Notes: generated from the letters alone by a model not told the origin. Positions 31,775-39,682 are shown, counted from the first letter of the stretch. The stretch: DNA of 64,000 bases from Pseudarthrobacter sp. NamE2 (GCF_005796205.1 NZ_VAHN01000013.1:1-64000), one strand, 5' to 3'. A program made the numbers and translations.

Positions 31775-32965
31775 GTGGCAGACCGCCGTCGCAGCTCCCG
31801 GTTTCCATGGGCAGGTGCGCGCCGGAAGGCGCACCGTCAGCCGCCGGAAAGCGGAACGACGCCTTTGCAGGCGTTTCAGCAGGATTCGCGGGCCCGTGTC
31901 CTCGTCTCGGTAGTAGCTTTGTCCGCGCTCGCATTCGGCACCCTAAGCGTTGCCGCAGACGTAACGCCGACCCGAAGTTCCCAGGAGGATGTTCGGGAAC
32001 CGGTGAGCACGGCTTCCGGCTCTGCAGAGCCGACTACTGCGCCGGATCCTGCCGAGCCAACCCCTGGCCCGGCATCTGCCGAGCCCACCGCGCCCACCGA
32101 TCCCACCGGGAACTCCGGCTCGGCCGAACCCACTGCCGAGTCCAATTCTCCCGCGCCCACAGCAGAGCCCGGTGCCGCAAAGCCGGCAGCGGCAGACTCA
32201 ACAGGGAACACCGACGCCTCATACGGCGAGGCCATGCCGGTGGGGGACCTGCCCGGGTGGAGGCAGATTTTTGCTGAAGACTTCACGGACGGGGACGTGC
32301 CCATCGGCGGCTTCCCCGGCATTTACAGCTCCAGGTGGAGCGAAAACTACGTGGACGGCACGCCGGACACAGCTGCCAAAAGGCAGGAAAAGGGCTCGAG
32401 GACGTCCGGGTACTTTCCATCAAAGGTCCTAAGTGTCCATGACGGCCTCCTGGACATGTATCTGCACTCGGAAAACGGCGTATCCATGGGCGCGGCGCCC
32501 TCCCCGAGACTCAACGGGGCCACCCAGTCGCCGTACAACAGCCAGTTGTACGGGCGCTACTCCGTACGTTTCAAGGCCGACTCCCTGCCGGGATTCAAGG
32601 TGGCCTGGCTGCTCTGGCCCGTCAGCAAGAACTGGCCGCAGGACGGGGAGATTGATTTTCCGGAAGGGGACCTGTCCAAGGTGGTCTACGCTGCCTTGCA
32701 CGGCGTGACCTCAGAGGGACACAAATTCGAGGTCTTCCGGCCCGAGGTTCCGTTTACCACCTGGCACGTCGCCACCACCGAGTGGAGTCCCGGCCGCATC
32801 GAGTTCTTCCTTGACGGCAAATCAATCGGCGTCGCCACGTCAATGGTCCCGGACAAGCCTATGCGCTACCTCCTGCAGACCGAGTCCTGCCTGACCGGCT
32901 GCCCGGCGCCCGACACCCGCGGCCACGTGTACGTCGACTGGGTATCGATTTGGGCCAGGGACTGA
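31775..32965 (+). CDS. secreted or anchored GH16-family glycanase
   Basis: A 396-residue protein. A basic cytoplasmic N-terminus of about 40 residues precedes one membrane segment (RVLVSVVALSALAFGTLSVA, residues 41-60). Residues about 64-145 form a Glu/Pro/Thr/Ala-rich linker with repeated SAEPT units. The GH16 domain starts near residue 160 and has the signature DGEIDFPEGD with Glu292 as nucleophile and Glu297 as acid/base, plus SQLYGRYSVRFKAD upstream. Such enzymes cut beta-glucans or galactans outside the cell. GTG start follows GGGGAGGAC. It belongs to the CGAGTA/TACTCG promoter group. The long N-terminus suggests anchoring. Confidence 0.88.
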   Translation: MADRRRSSRFPWAGARRKAHRQPPESGTTPLQAFQQDSRARVLVSVVALSALAFGTLSVAADVTPTRSSQEDVREPVSTASGSAEPTTAPDPAEPTPGPASAEPTAPTDPTGNSGSAEPTAESNSPAPTAEPGAAKPAAADSTGNTDASYGEAMPVGDLPGWRQIFAEDFTDGDVPIGGFPGIYSSRWSENYVDGTPDTAAKRQEKGSRTSGYFPSKVLSVHDGLLDMYLHSENGVSMGAAPSPRLNGATQSPYNSQLYGRYSVRFKADSLPGFKVAWLLWPVSKNWPQDGEIDFPEGDLSKVVYAALHGVTSEGHKFEVFRPEVPFTTWHVATTEWSPGRIEFFLDGKSIGVATSMVPDKPMRYLLQTESCLTGCPAPDTRGHVYVDWVSIWARD

Positions 32966-33025
32966 CCACGGGGCGGTACTGAGCGAATGGAATCCGCTGT
33001 CCGGCGGCGGGAGACACCATAAGCG

Positions 33026-33051
33026 AAAAGCCCCTCCTCAGAGGGGCTTTT
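33026..33051. terminator. bidirectional intrinsic terminator
   Basis: AAAAGCCCCTC and its perfect complement flank a 4-nt loop, giving A-run, GC stem and T-run on both strands. It ends the GH16 gene on plus and contains the last codons of the minus-strand gene at 33038. Confidence 0.85.
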
Positions 33052-33292
33052 CAGCGTCTTGGACTGCCGGCGCAAACGGGGTCCATCCGGCCGGCGCACC
33101 TGGCCGGGCAAGGCGGAGCTTGGCCGCGCGCTCCACCAGGATAGGAACGTAGTCCCGGATGCGGACGCCGTCGTACAGCAGGTGCTCCTCCGAGACCACC
33201 TGCTCGATCACGGAGCGCTCATGGCCGGGAAAGTGTCCGGCGAGCCGTTCGATGACGGCCAGAAGCGCCCGGGCTTCGGGTTCGTTGAGCAT
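33038..33292 (-). CDS. three-helix-bundle-type small protein
   Basis: An 84-residue soluble protein. MLNEPEARALLAVIERLAGH, then HERSVIEQVVSEEHLLYDGV and YVPILVERAAKLRLA match the pattern of actinobacterial proteins described as having a three-helix-bundle dimerisation domain. No enzymatic motif is present. ATG 33292 is chosen; longer in-frame starts would add an unrelated Arg/Ser-rich lead. The last five codons and the stop are inside the terminator hairpin, so the termination signal overlaps the gene. Confidence 0.65.
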   Translation of the reverse strand: MLNEPEARALLAVIERLAGHFPGHERSVIEQVVSEEHLLYDGVRIRDYVPILVERAAKLRLARPGAPAGWTPFAPAVQDAEKPL

Positions 33293-33365
33293 TCCCACCG
33301 CGTCAGCCTGCCTAACCGGTATGTCTTCAACCGTGTCTTGCGTCCTATACGCCTCTGAGCAGACG

Positions 33366-33478
33366 TTGTTTGCTTGGCGGTGCCAGCTTCTTGACACCGC
33401 CAAGCGCGGAGACCATCGGTTTCCCGATGCAAGGCCCGGTACTGCTGAACATCCAGTTCCAGCCGCACCCCCATGCAC
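33366..33478 (+). repeat. two-hairpin element, copy B
   Basis: CTTGGCGGTG (33373-33382) and its complement (33395-33404) form hairpin 1, GAGACCATCGG follows, then CATCGG/CCGATG forms a second stem with loop TTTC, and GCACCCCCATGC is present at the 3' end. Relative to copy A, two base pairs of stem 1 change from C-G to T-A on both sides. Confidence 0.6.
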
Positions 33479-33583
33479 CGGGCCTCTCATGGACTACTTT
33501 GGACTGCTTCGCTCAAGGGCCTGCGCAGTTGCCGTCAAGAACACCTCAAAACCCCCTCAGGTTTGGGCAGGCTAACCGGAGAG

Positions 33584-34846
33584 TTACCGGCGGCTCGCCA
33601 AAGCCAGCCGGAAGGCGTCCGCGGAGGCCGTGCTGCTGTTGATCCGCCAGTCGGTTTCCTTGTTGAAGTGGAACCAGGTGACGGCGGTGATGTCCGGCTG
33701 CGCGGCCAGGTAGCTGATCAGGGCAGTGTTCCAGTCCGCCTTGGAACCGCCCTGCTCAGCGGAGGCCGTCTCCGCGATCAGGATCTGCTTGCCCGATGCC
33801 AGGGCCCGGAGCTGGGACAGGCCCTCACCAAAGAGCTGCGACGGCGACTGCCAGCTGCTCCAGGACGCAGAGGTTCCCCAGTTGTAGCCGTCCAGCGCTA
33901 CAGCGTCCACGTAGGCGTTCCCCGGGTAGAGGCCGGAGAGCGGGATGGAGCCCCAGTAGGGAACGTTCGGGTTCCACACCCAGGTGATGTTGGTGGCTCC
34001 GGTCGCGGCGACCACGTCATGGACATGGCGCCAGGCGGCCACGTAGTCCCCGCTGCCGTTGCCGTTGATCTGCTCAGACCACGGGTACCAGTTGCCGTTC
34101 ATTTCATGGCCGAACCGCAGCATCACCGGGTGCCCCCACTTGGCCAGCGCCTGGCCCCACTGCTGCAGGTAGGGATCGAAGTCCCCGGCAGCGATCCGGT
34201 CCAGGGAGTAGGCAGGCTGCTCGGTGCCGCCGCCCCAGGTCCAGGGCTCCCAGGTCAGCAGGGTCTGGGCGCCGCGGGCGCGGACCGCTTCGAGCTCGGT
34301 GATTGGGGGAGCCTGGTTGAAGTCCTTGTAGGACAAAACGATCGACGGCGCCTCCCCGGCAAGTGCCGTGACGGCGTCGAGTTCCGCGGACGCGAGCGGG
34401 CCGCCGGGTGTTCCCACGCCGAACCGGAGAGCGGCCGGGGCAGGAGCCGGCGCGGCGGGAGCCGGTGCGGGCGCCTGGACCAGGTTGGGGTCCTCCTCGG
34501 CCACCGACGGCGAGCTATAGGTGTAGGTAAATGCGGCAGAGGCGTTCGCTGTGCCCGAGGTTGCCCGGACCGTCAGTGCGGTTTCCTCCGTCACAGGCAT
34601 GACCACCTCGGCAGTGAAGTATCCGGATGCGCTGGTCTTGAAGGCTACCGCTGTGGTGCCGGCAGTGATGGTCCCCGGGCTTTTCTTGGGGAAGCCGGTG
34701 CCGGTGACCGTCACCGACGTGCCGGCCGGTCCCCGATCCGGGCTGAGCGTGATGCCGGCCGTGGCGGCATGCGCCGGTGCCGCAACCCAGACTGTGCCGC
34801 CGGCGAGCAAAGCCAGGACTGAGGCCAGTGTTCTAAGCAGTTTCAT
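33584..34846 (-). CDS. secreted GH26-family glycanase with IPT/TIG domain
   Basis: A 420-residue exported enzyme. The signal peptide ends near VAAPAHAATA (residue 28). Residues about 30-112 are an IPT/TIG-like immunoglobulin domain (GITLSPDRGPAGTSVTVTGT). A Pro/Ala linker (about 122-139) leads to the GH26 barrel with VMLRFGHEMNGNWYPW (acid/base Glu248) and ILIAETASAEQGG (nucleophile Glu359). GH26 members are beta-mannanases, lichenases or related glucanases; exact specificity is open. GGAGGGG precedes the ATG. With the GH16 gene nearby it suggests attack on external plant or fungal glycans. Confidence 0.9.
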   Translation of the reverse strand: MKLLRTLASVLALLAGGTVWVAAPAHAATAGITLSPDRGPAGTSVTVTGTGFPKKSPGTITAGTTAVAFKTSASGYFTAEVVMPVTEETALTVRATSGTANASAAFTYTYSSPSVAEEDPNLVQAPAPAPAAPAPAPAALRFGVGTPGGPLASAELDAVTALAGEAPSIVLSYKDFNQAPPITELEAVRARGAQTLLTWEPWTWGGGTEQPAYSLDRIAAGDFDPYLQQWGQALAKWGHPVMLRFGHEMNGNWYPWSEQINGNGSGDYVAAWRHVHDVVAATGATNITWVWNPNVPYWGSIPLSGLYPGNAYVDAVALDGYNWGTSASWSSWQSPSQLFGEGLSQLRALASGKQILIAETASAEQGGSKADWNTALISYLAAQPDITAVTWFHFNKETDWRINSSTASADAFRLALASRR

Positions 34847-35216
34847 ATACCCCTCCAGTAGGATTCGGCAGCAGCCGGAGATGACGGAAGGAAGCCGGCC
34901 ACTGCGAAGGACAAGGGCCGGACGGAAAGACCCCCTAATAAGTCTCCGCACTACGCAGGGTTCAGGGAGCCAAAACAGCGCAGGATCTGCCCAGCTTTCT
35001 TCGAGGAAAAACCCAGCGCTTCATGGCCGCCTGGCAAACGGCCCGACAATGGACCAGGAACGTACGGCAAAAAAATTGCCTGGAACCCCTTTACGTTCCC
35101 GGGGCCAAAGTTTTAAAGTCGGTGGTGTCATAGTCCGGATGGACGCCGGGGGGCGTTCGGGAAGGGGGAGTGTATTACTGCTGACCGTAACCGAAAGACA
35201 ATTGACCACTACGTTG

Positions 35217-35240
35217 AAAGCCCCTCCTAGGAGGGGCTTT
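35217..35240. terminator. bidirectional terminator-like palindrome
   Basis: AAAGCCCCTCC, TA, GGAGGGGCTTT is a perfect 24-bp palindrome, close in sequence to the terminator at 33026. No recognised gene ends here on either strand, so an unannotated small transcript may stop at it. Confidence 0.7.
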
Positions 35241-35302
35241 CCCCTTGTCTGCGGGAACTACGGCCTCCGCACGGCCATCCACGTAGTGGGGGCCAAGCAA
35301 TA

Positions 35303-35348
35303 CGAGTAGCCGATACTCGGGTGCAGGTACTGCAGCGCTGCCTAGATT
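35303..35348 (+). promoter_or_regulatory. CGAGTA-N5-TACTCG promoter, site 3
   Basis: Perfect CGAGTA (35303-35308) and TACTCG (35314-35319), 23 nt, then -10 TAGATT (35343-35348). The ATG at 35356 is seven bases after the -10. From the -10 to the start codon it nearly repeats site 1 (CCTAGATTCGGG). Confidence 0.75.
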
Positions 35349-35355
35349 CGGGGGC

Positions 35356-35490
35356 ATGGCTGAAGTAATCAATCGCAAGCACGGCCGCCGCAGGCACCCG
35401 GACGCAAAACGCGGCATCCAACCCTACATCCTGGTAAACGTAGTCCTCGCGGTCGGTCTGGTGATCGCCGTCTATGCAATGACCCGCTAG
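35356..35490 (+). CDS. 44-aa single-pass membrane protein, probably leaderless
   Basis: MAEVINRKHGRRRHPDAKRG, a strongly basic N-terminus, is followed by one hydrophobic helix (YILVNVVLAVGLVIAVYAM) and stops at TAG. The ATG lies seven bases after the TAGATT -10 of site 3, so no 5' leader is expected. Positive-inside distribution and the dedicated promoter make it a convincing small membrane protein. Function unknown; co-regulation with a GAF-ANTAR regulator and glycanase suggests a stress or starvation role. Confidence 0.7.
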   Translation: MAEVINRKHGRRRHPDAKRGIQPYILVNVVLAVGLVIAVYAMTR

Positions 35491-35506
35491 GCCGGGCCCG
35501 TCCCTG

Positions 35507-36262
35507 CTACGCCAGCACCGGCGGCTCGAACCGCGTCGAGGGTGAGCCTCCCGAGGTGGCCTTGAGGATGTTTTCGGCCACACTGCGGACTTTCAGGTTC
35601 CGCTGCCGCGACACCCCCGCCAGCTTGCTGAACGCTTCGGGGTAGGAGCAGCGGTTCTGCGCCATGATCACGCCGCAGGCAACGTCAATGGAGGTGCGGC
35701 TTTCCAGCACGGCCTTCAGGTTGTCCCCGGCGGACCGGACGCTGCGCACCTCGAGGGCCAGCTTCATGCTCTGCGACGCCACCGACGCGAACCAGGTGGC
35801 CTCGGCCACCAGGTCCGGGGTGAAATCGAAGTTGGCAGGACCTAAAAGCACCATGGCACAGGAAACACGCGGCTCAAGCTCGAGCGGCACCGCGAGTGCA
35901 GAGCCGTAACCGGAGGCGACCAGCCGCCGTCGGTATGCCTCCCAGCGCTGCGAGGAGCCCTCACCCGTCACCTGCACAGGTTCGGACGTCGCCGCCGCCT
36001 GCGCCATCGGCCCATCGCCGTACCTGTCCTCGGACCCGGCCAGGCACTCCGCGGTGCCCACGCTTCCGGCGGTCACGGGCGGGCTTCCCGGACGCTGCAG
36101 CGTGGCGGCGCAGTCAATGCCCACCTTCCCGCTGAGGGCCAGCGCGGCGGCCTCGGCCAACCGCTGCACCGAATCAAGGTCGGTGTCCGCGCCGCTGACC
36201 AGATCCAACAGGAACCCCGTTCGTTCCATCCGCCTGGTGCCGGATATCGGTTGTACTGCCAC
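35507..36262 (-). CDS. GAF-ANTAR transcription antitermination regulator
   Basis: A 251-residue protein. The N-terminal 165 residues form a GAF-like sensor (FLLDLVSGADTDLDSVQRLA through SALAVPLELEPRVSCAMVLL). The C-terminal 55 residues are an ANTAR RNA-binding domain, with NLKAVLESRTSIDVACGVIM and a following AFSKLAGVSRQRNLKVRSVA helix. ANTAR proteins bind paired hairpins in nascent RNA and prevent termination. GTG 36262 is chosen because GGGGAAAG lies just upstream and because the promoter at 36318-36362 would start transcription after any earlier codon. Its promoter is site 4 of the shared group. Confidence 0.88.
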   Translation of the reverse strand: MAVQPISGTRRMERTGFLLDLVSGADTDLDSVQRLAEAAALALSGKVGIDCAATLQRPGSPPVTAGSVGTAECLAGSEDRYGDGPMAQAAATSEPVQVTGEGSSQRWEAYRRRLVASGYGSALAVPLELEPRVSCAMVLLGPANFDFTPDLVAEATWFASVASQSMKLALEVRSVRSAGDNLKAVLESRTSIDVACGVIMAQNRCSYPEAFSKLAGVSRQRNLKVRSVAENILKATSGGSPSTRFEPPVLA

Positions 36263-36317
36263 GCTTCTTTCCCCCCATCGATGCCCGTTGTACCCGCCAC
36301 GCTGCAGGCTTTGTTCG

Positions 36318-36362
36318 AATTTATGGGGCGGCCCCGGGAAGGACACGAGTAGCGGGTACTCT
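36318..36362 (-). promoter_or_regulatory. CGAGTA-N5-TACTCG promoter, site 4 (GAF-ANTAR gene)
   Basis: Read on the minus strand: AGAGTA, five bases, TACTCG (ending at 36346), 22 nt, then -10 TAAATT (36323-36318). The upstream arm overlaps the last codon of the gene at 36361-37125. Confidence 0.7.
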
Positions 36363-37125
36363 ACTTTTCGGTACCCCCAAGCGGACTACTTGCTTCCAGC
36401 CACTCCCGGAAGGTTTGGCGTCCGACGGCGGCGCCCGGCGCCGGGATCAGCGCGCCGCTGCGCATGGCTCTTCCCATGGGCCCCGGAAGCGGCACCTCCA
36501 CCACCTTTCCGCGATGCCCGTTTCTGGCCAGGTAGGCGCGGACCAGCCCGTCAAGCTCCTCGAGCCGGGGACCGGCGAGGTCCTTCAGGCGGCCCTGCGG
36601 CCCCTGGCCCGCAGCGTTGACCAATGCTTCGGCCACCTCGCGGGCGGCCACGGGCTGGGTGAACATCTTGGGCACAACCACCAGCGGCCCGGCTGAGGCG
36701 GTCTTCACCACCAGCGGCACGAACTCGTGGAACTGGGTGGACCGCAGAAGCGTCCACGGCACACCACCGTGCCTGACAGTGTCCTCCTGGACCAACTTCC
36801 CCGCGTACAGGCCGGAAGTGGCCTTGTCGATGCCGACGATCGAGAGCACCACGTGGTGCTTGATGCCTGCTGTCTTCCCGGCGGCCAGCAGGTTCTGGGA
36901 GGCGCTGGTGAAGAAGTCCACGGCCTTTTTGGTGGAGGTGGTGTTGATGCCGGAGACGTCAATGACGGTGTCCGAGCCGGCCAGTGCCTGCTCCAGCCCC
37001 CGGCCCGTAACCAGGTCCACGCCTTCCGCGCGGCTTAGGCTCACCACCTCGTGGCCATGTTCCTTGGCGAGTGCCACCACATGGCGCCCAACAGTACCGG
37101 TTCCCCCTGCAACGGCGATCTTCAT
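36361..37125 (-). CDS. NAD(P)-binding SDR/NmrA-like protein
   Basis: A 254-residue Rossmann-fold protein. MKIAVAGGTGTVGRHVVALA carries the GxxGxxG dinucleotide motif. DVSGINTTSTKKAVDFFTSA and VVLSIVGIDKATSGLYAGK (a Y-A-G-K variant of the SDR YxxxK) follow. It belongs to the atypical SDR/NmrA group, which includes quinone reductases and regulators. ATG 37125 is chosen at the beta-strand start; a longer frame adds an unlikely Arg/Cys-rich lead. It sits between the HPt-like gene (64 bases upstream) and the GAF-ANTAR gene, on the same strand. Confidence 0.88.
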   Translation of the reverse strand: MKIAVAGGTGTVGRHVVALAKEHGHEVVSLSRAEGVDLVTGRGLEQALAGSDTVIDVSGINTTSTKKAVDFFTSASQNLLAAGKTAGIKHHVVLSIVGIDKATSGLYAGKLVQEDTVRHGGVPWTLLRSTQFHEFVPLVVKTASAGPLVVVPKMFTQPVAAREVAEALVNAAGQGPQGRLKDLAGPRLEELDGLVRAYLARNGHRGKVVEVPLPGPMGRAMRSGALIPAPGAAVGRQTFREWLEASSPLGGTEK

Positions 37126-37189
37126 ACGGGAAATCCTATGCCGGACGCGGCCGGGTCCCGGGCACCGGAAACAGTGCCGCACCTACGCC

Positions 37190-37579
37190 TCACAGCAGGG
37201 CCCGCAAGGCGTAGGTGGTTTGTTTGCTGCACTGTCTGATCCGGCGGAGATATGCCGCCGCAAGGAGGGGCAGCGCCGTGCCCGGATCGCTGGTGGCCGG
37301 GTCCTGGCGCAGTGCCTGTTCAAGGTCAAAAGCATTTCCGGCCAGGCGCTCGGCGCCCACCATCTGGCTTGAGGATTTCAGGCTGAGTGCCGCGTCGATC
37401 GCCCCCGGGAGGTCCCCGGTGGTCAGGGTATGGCGGATCCTCTCGATCCTGAGGGGCAGTTCGTCAATGTAGTTCTGCACGAACACCCGCCAGATGTCGT
37501 CGTCATCGTCCAGCCCGTCTCGCAGCCTTTCCAGCACTGACGGGTCAAGGAGGGGCCGGGGCTGGCCGTTGTCCTGCAT
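37190..37579 (-). CDS. HPt-like protein lacking the phosphoacceptor histidine
   Basis: A 129-residue all-helical protein. DIWRVFVQNYIDELPLRIER and LPGAIDAALSLKSSSQMVGA then ERLAGNAFDLEQAL match an HPt domain, whose phosphorylation site is normally AH(S/T)LKSSS. Here the histidine is Leu65 (codon CTC at 37387-37385), a single base from CAC. It should therefore be unable to relay phosphate and may act as a binding partner only. Transcription is from site 5, the CGAGTA/TACTCG promoter 80 bases upstream. It shares strand and probably transcript with the SDR gene. Confidence 0.8.
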   Translation of the reverse strand: MQDNGQPRPLLDPSVLERLRDGLDDDDDIWRVFVQNYIDELPLRIERIRHTLTTGDLPGAIDAALSLKSSSQMVGAERLAGNAFDLEQALRQDPATSDPGTALPLLAAAYLRRIRQCSKQTTYALRALL

Positions 37580-37663
37580 CGGCGAAACGTCCCTTCACCA
37601 GGAGCGAGTGGTCCTCCTTCCTGCACGGAAGAAGGACCGCTGACACCCCCAGGCTTATGTAGG

Positions 37664-37709
37664 AGACTATGTGCCGGGGGCGGAGCAGGACACGAGTAGT
37701 GAGTACTCA
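37664..37709 (-). promoter_or_regulatory. CGAGTA-N5-TACTCG promoter, site 5 (HPt-like gene)
   Basis: Read on the minus strand: TGAGTA, five bases, TACTCG (ending at 37693), 23 nt, then -10 TAGTCT (37669-37664). Orientation and spacing point to the HPt-like gene rather than the MFS gene on the other side. Confidence 0.7.
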
Positions 37710-37812
37710 GGTTTGGGCAGGTGACTCCCATCCCGATAGGGAGCTGCCCGGAGCCATAAAGGGGGGAATTCTCCCGTGCCCCGTAGGGTTGCTGCTCATT
37801 AGACTGGGACGC

Positions 37813-39315
37813 ATGACTGAGCAGGAACCGGCCCGGGGGCGGGCTGCTGCTTCTTACGACGACGGCGCGGGCCTTTCCGGGGACAGCCAGGAGACGCGGG
37901 GAACGGCTGGGGAAGGCGGCGCCGGGGACCTGCCCGACCCCGCCGCCGTCGACACTTCACTGCGCAGCCCGGCGGAGCGGTCCCGGACGTTTGCCGGGAT
38001 CCTGGCGAACACTGCGCTTGCCAACATCACCACCAGCTACCTGTGGTTCGCCTTGACGTTTTGGGTATACCTGGAAACGCGGAACGTGATCGCCACCGGT
38101 GTGGTGGGCGGCGCCTACATGCTGCTGATCGCGCTGTCCAGCATCAGCTTCGGCACTTTCGTGGACCGGTACCGCAAGCTGGCCGTGATGCGCTTCGCGG
38201 CGGTGTTCACGCTGGTGATGTTCGTTTTGTCCGGCGCAATGTTCCTGGTGACACCGGCCTCCCAACTGCTGGCCCTGGGACAGCCCTGGTTCTGGATCTT
38301 CACCCTGGTCATCCTCATCGGCGCGGTGGTGGAGAACCTGCGCAACATCGCCCTGTCCACCACGGTGACCATCCTCATCGAACCCGATAGGCGGGCCAAC
38401 GCCAACGGGATGGTGGGCATGGTGCAGGGGCTGATGTTCCTCGTCACCTCGGTACTGTCCGGGCTGTCGGTGGGCCTGCTCGGGATGGGCTGGACCATTG
38501 CCGTAGCGGTAGTGCTCACGGCGCTGGCCTTCGCGCACCTGCTCACGCTGCGCATGCCCGAGGAGGTGCGCGCCGCAGCCACCGACGCCCACGGCGGATT
38601 CGACTTCCGCGGAGCCCTGGCCGCCGTGCTGGCCATCTCCGGGTTGTTCGCCCTAATCCTGTTCTCCACGTTCAACAACTTTGTTGGGGGCGTGTACATG
38701 GCGTTGATGGACCCCTACGGCCTGGAGATGTTCCCGGTGGAGCTGTGGGGGATCTTCCTGGCCGTGGGATCCAGTGGTTTCCTTGTGGGCGGTGCGCTGA
38801 TCGGCAAGTTCGGACTGGGAAAGAACCCGCTGCGGACCCTGCTCATCGCGGTGGTGGTGATGGGGTTCCTCGGCGCGGTGTTTACCCTGCGCGAGTGGGC
38901 GTGGCTGTATGTCCTGGGGATTTTCCTGTACCTGACCCTGGTGCCCGTGGTGGAGGCCGCCGAGCAGACGGTGATCCAGCAGGTGGTGCCGCTGCCCCGG
39001 CAGGGGAGGGTGTTCGGGTTCGCCATGGCATTCGAATCGGCCGCGGCGCCCATCACCGCGTTCCTGATTGCGCCGATCGCCCAGTTCTGGATTATCCCGT
39101 ACGCCCGGTCCGCCGAGGGGGCGTCCGCATTGGCCCCGCTGCTGGGGGAGGGCACCTCACGCGGGATCGCTCTGGTGTTCCTGGTGGCCGGGACCATCCT
39201 TATCCTGGCCGCGCTGCTGGCCTTCCTCACGCCGGTCTACCGCCGCGTCTCGGCCGAGTACGCCGAAGCCACAGCGGAGGAAACGGTGGACGCCGGCAAG
39301 CCCAGCGAAGCTTAG
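37813..39315 (+). CDS. MFS transporter
   Basis: A 500-residue major facilitator with a Ser/Gly/Asp-rich cytoplasmic N-terminus of about 60 residues and 12 helices in two halves. The loop between helices 2 and 3 has GTFVDRYRKLAVMRFA, the MFS motif A region, and residues EPDRRANANGMVGMVQGLMF resemble transporters of the drug/macrolide efflux type. Substrate is unknown. ATG 37813 lies seven bases after a -10-like TAGACT, suggesting a leaderless start; an upstream in-frame start would cross promoter site 5. Confidence 0.88.
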   Translation: MTEQEPARGRAAASYDDGAGLSGDSQETRGTAGEGGAGDLPDPAAVDTSLRSPAERSRTFAGILANTALANITTSYLWFALTFWVYLETRNVIATGVVGGAYMLLIALSSISFGTFVDRYRKLAVMRFAAVFTLVMFVLSGAMFLVTPASQLLALGQPWFWIFTLVILIGAVVENLRNIALSTTVTILIEPDRRANANGMVGMVQGLMFLVTSVLSGLSVGLLGMGWTIAVAVVLTALAFAHLLTLRMPEEVRAAATDAHGGFDFRGALAAVLAISGLFALILFSTFNNFVGGVYMALMDPYGLEMFPVELWGIFLAVGSSGFLVGGALIGKFGLGKNPLRTLLIAVVVMGFLGAVFTLREWAWLYVLGIFLYLTLVPVVEAAEQTVIQQVVPLPRQGRVFGFAMAFESAAAPITAFLIAPIAQFWIIPYARSAEGASALAPLLGEGTSRGIALVFLVAGTILILAALLAFLTPVYRRVSAEYAEATAEETVDAGKPSEA

Positions 39316-39682
39316 TCCGGGCCGGGCAGGCACGATTTTTGCCGGCCTTGTCCTGCGACTCAATCATTTTTCCGTGACGCGCATGTTCCCAGGCGCCGGA
39401 AAATAGCACCAGCGCCTGGGAACTTGCGCGTCGCAAATGAATCTGCGCTCCGTAGGTGAAGACGGAAGCCCTTACGGCTCGAAAAATGTCATAGCCTTGA
39501 CGGCATCTTGACCGATTCTTGAGGAGCAGAAGCCACAGTATTAGCACGCCGTGTAGCAGAGTGCGGCAGGGCCCGACGCAACCGGGCTGTGGGGGACACT
39601 GTCATCGGGAGCTATCCCGAGGTCTCAAGACGTCCGTCGGCGCCTCCCCCGGGGCGCCGGCGGGTGCTTCATTAGCCGCCGC
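39316..39682. other. intergenic region between MFS and aztA genes
   Basis: A gap of about 370 bases between convergent genes. The main feature is the 21-bp inverted repeat at 39376-39432. The rest has T-rich patches (for example around 39334 and 39366) but no gene or promoter that I can support. Confidence 0.5.
39376..39432. repeat. 21-bp inverted repeat in a convergent region
   Basis: Arms 39376-39396 and 39412-39432 are complementary at 20 of 21 positions (GACGCGCATGTTCCCAGGCG and its partner) around a 15-nt A-rich loop. It lies between the convergent MFS and aztA genes and could be a bidirectional terminator without U-tract or a protein site. Confidence 0.65.

Larger units (their letters stand above)
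34847..35355. other. divergent intergenic region
   Basis: About 510 bases between the GH26 gene and the small membrane protein gene. It holds the GH26 promoter region (not clearly defined), a strong palindromic terminator (35217-35240) without an obvious gene to terminate, and promoter site 3 (35303-35348). Frames in it are Arg/Gly-rich and look non-coding. Confidence 0.5.

Noticed and set aside
33473..34822. Plus-strand open frame of 449 codons opposite the GH26 gene
   Set aside because: Shadow of the glycanase. It is Gly/Arg-rich and has no ribosome site.
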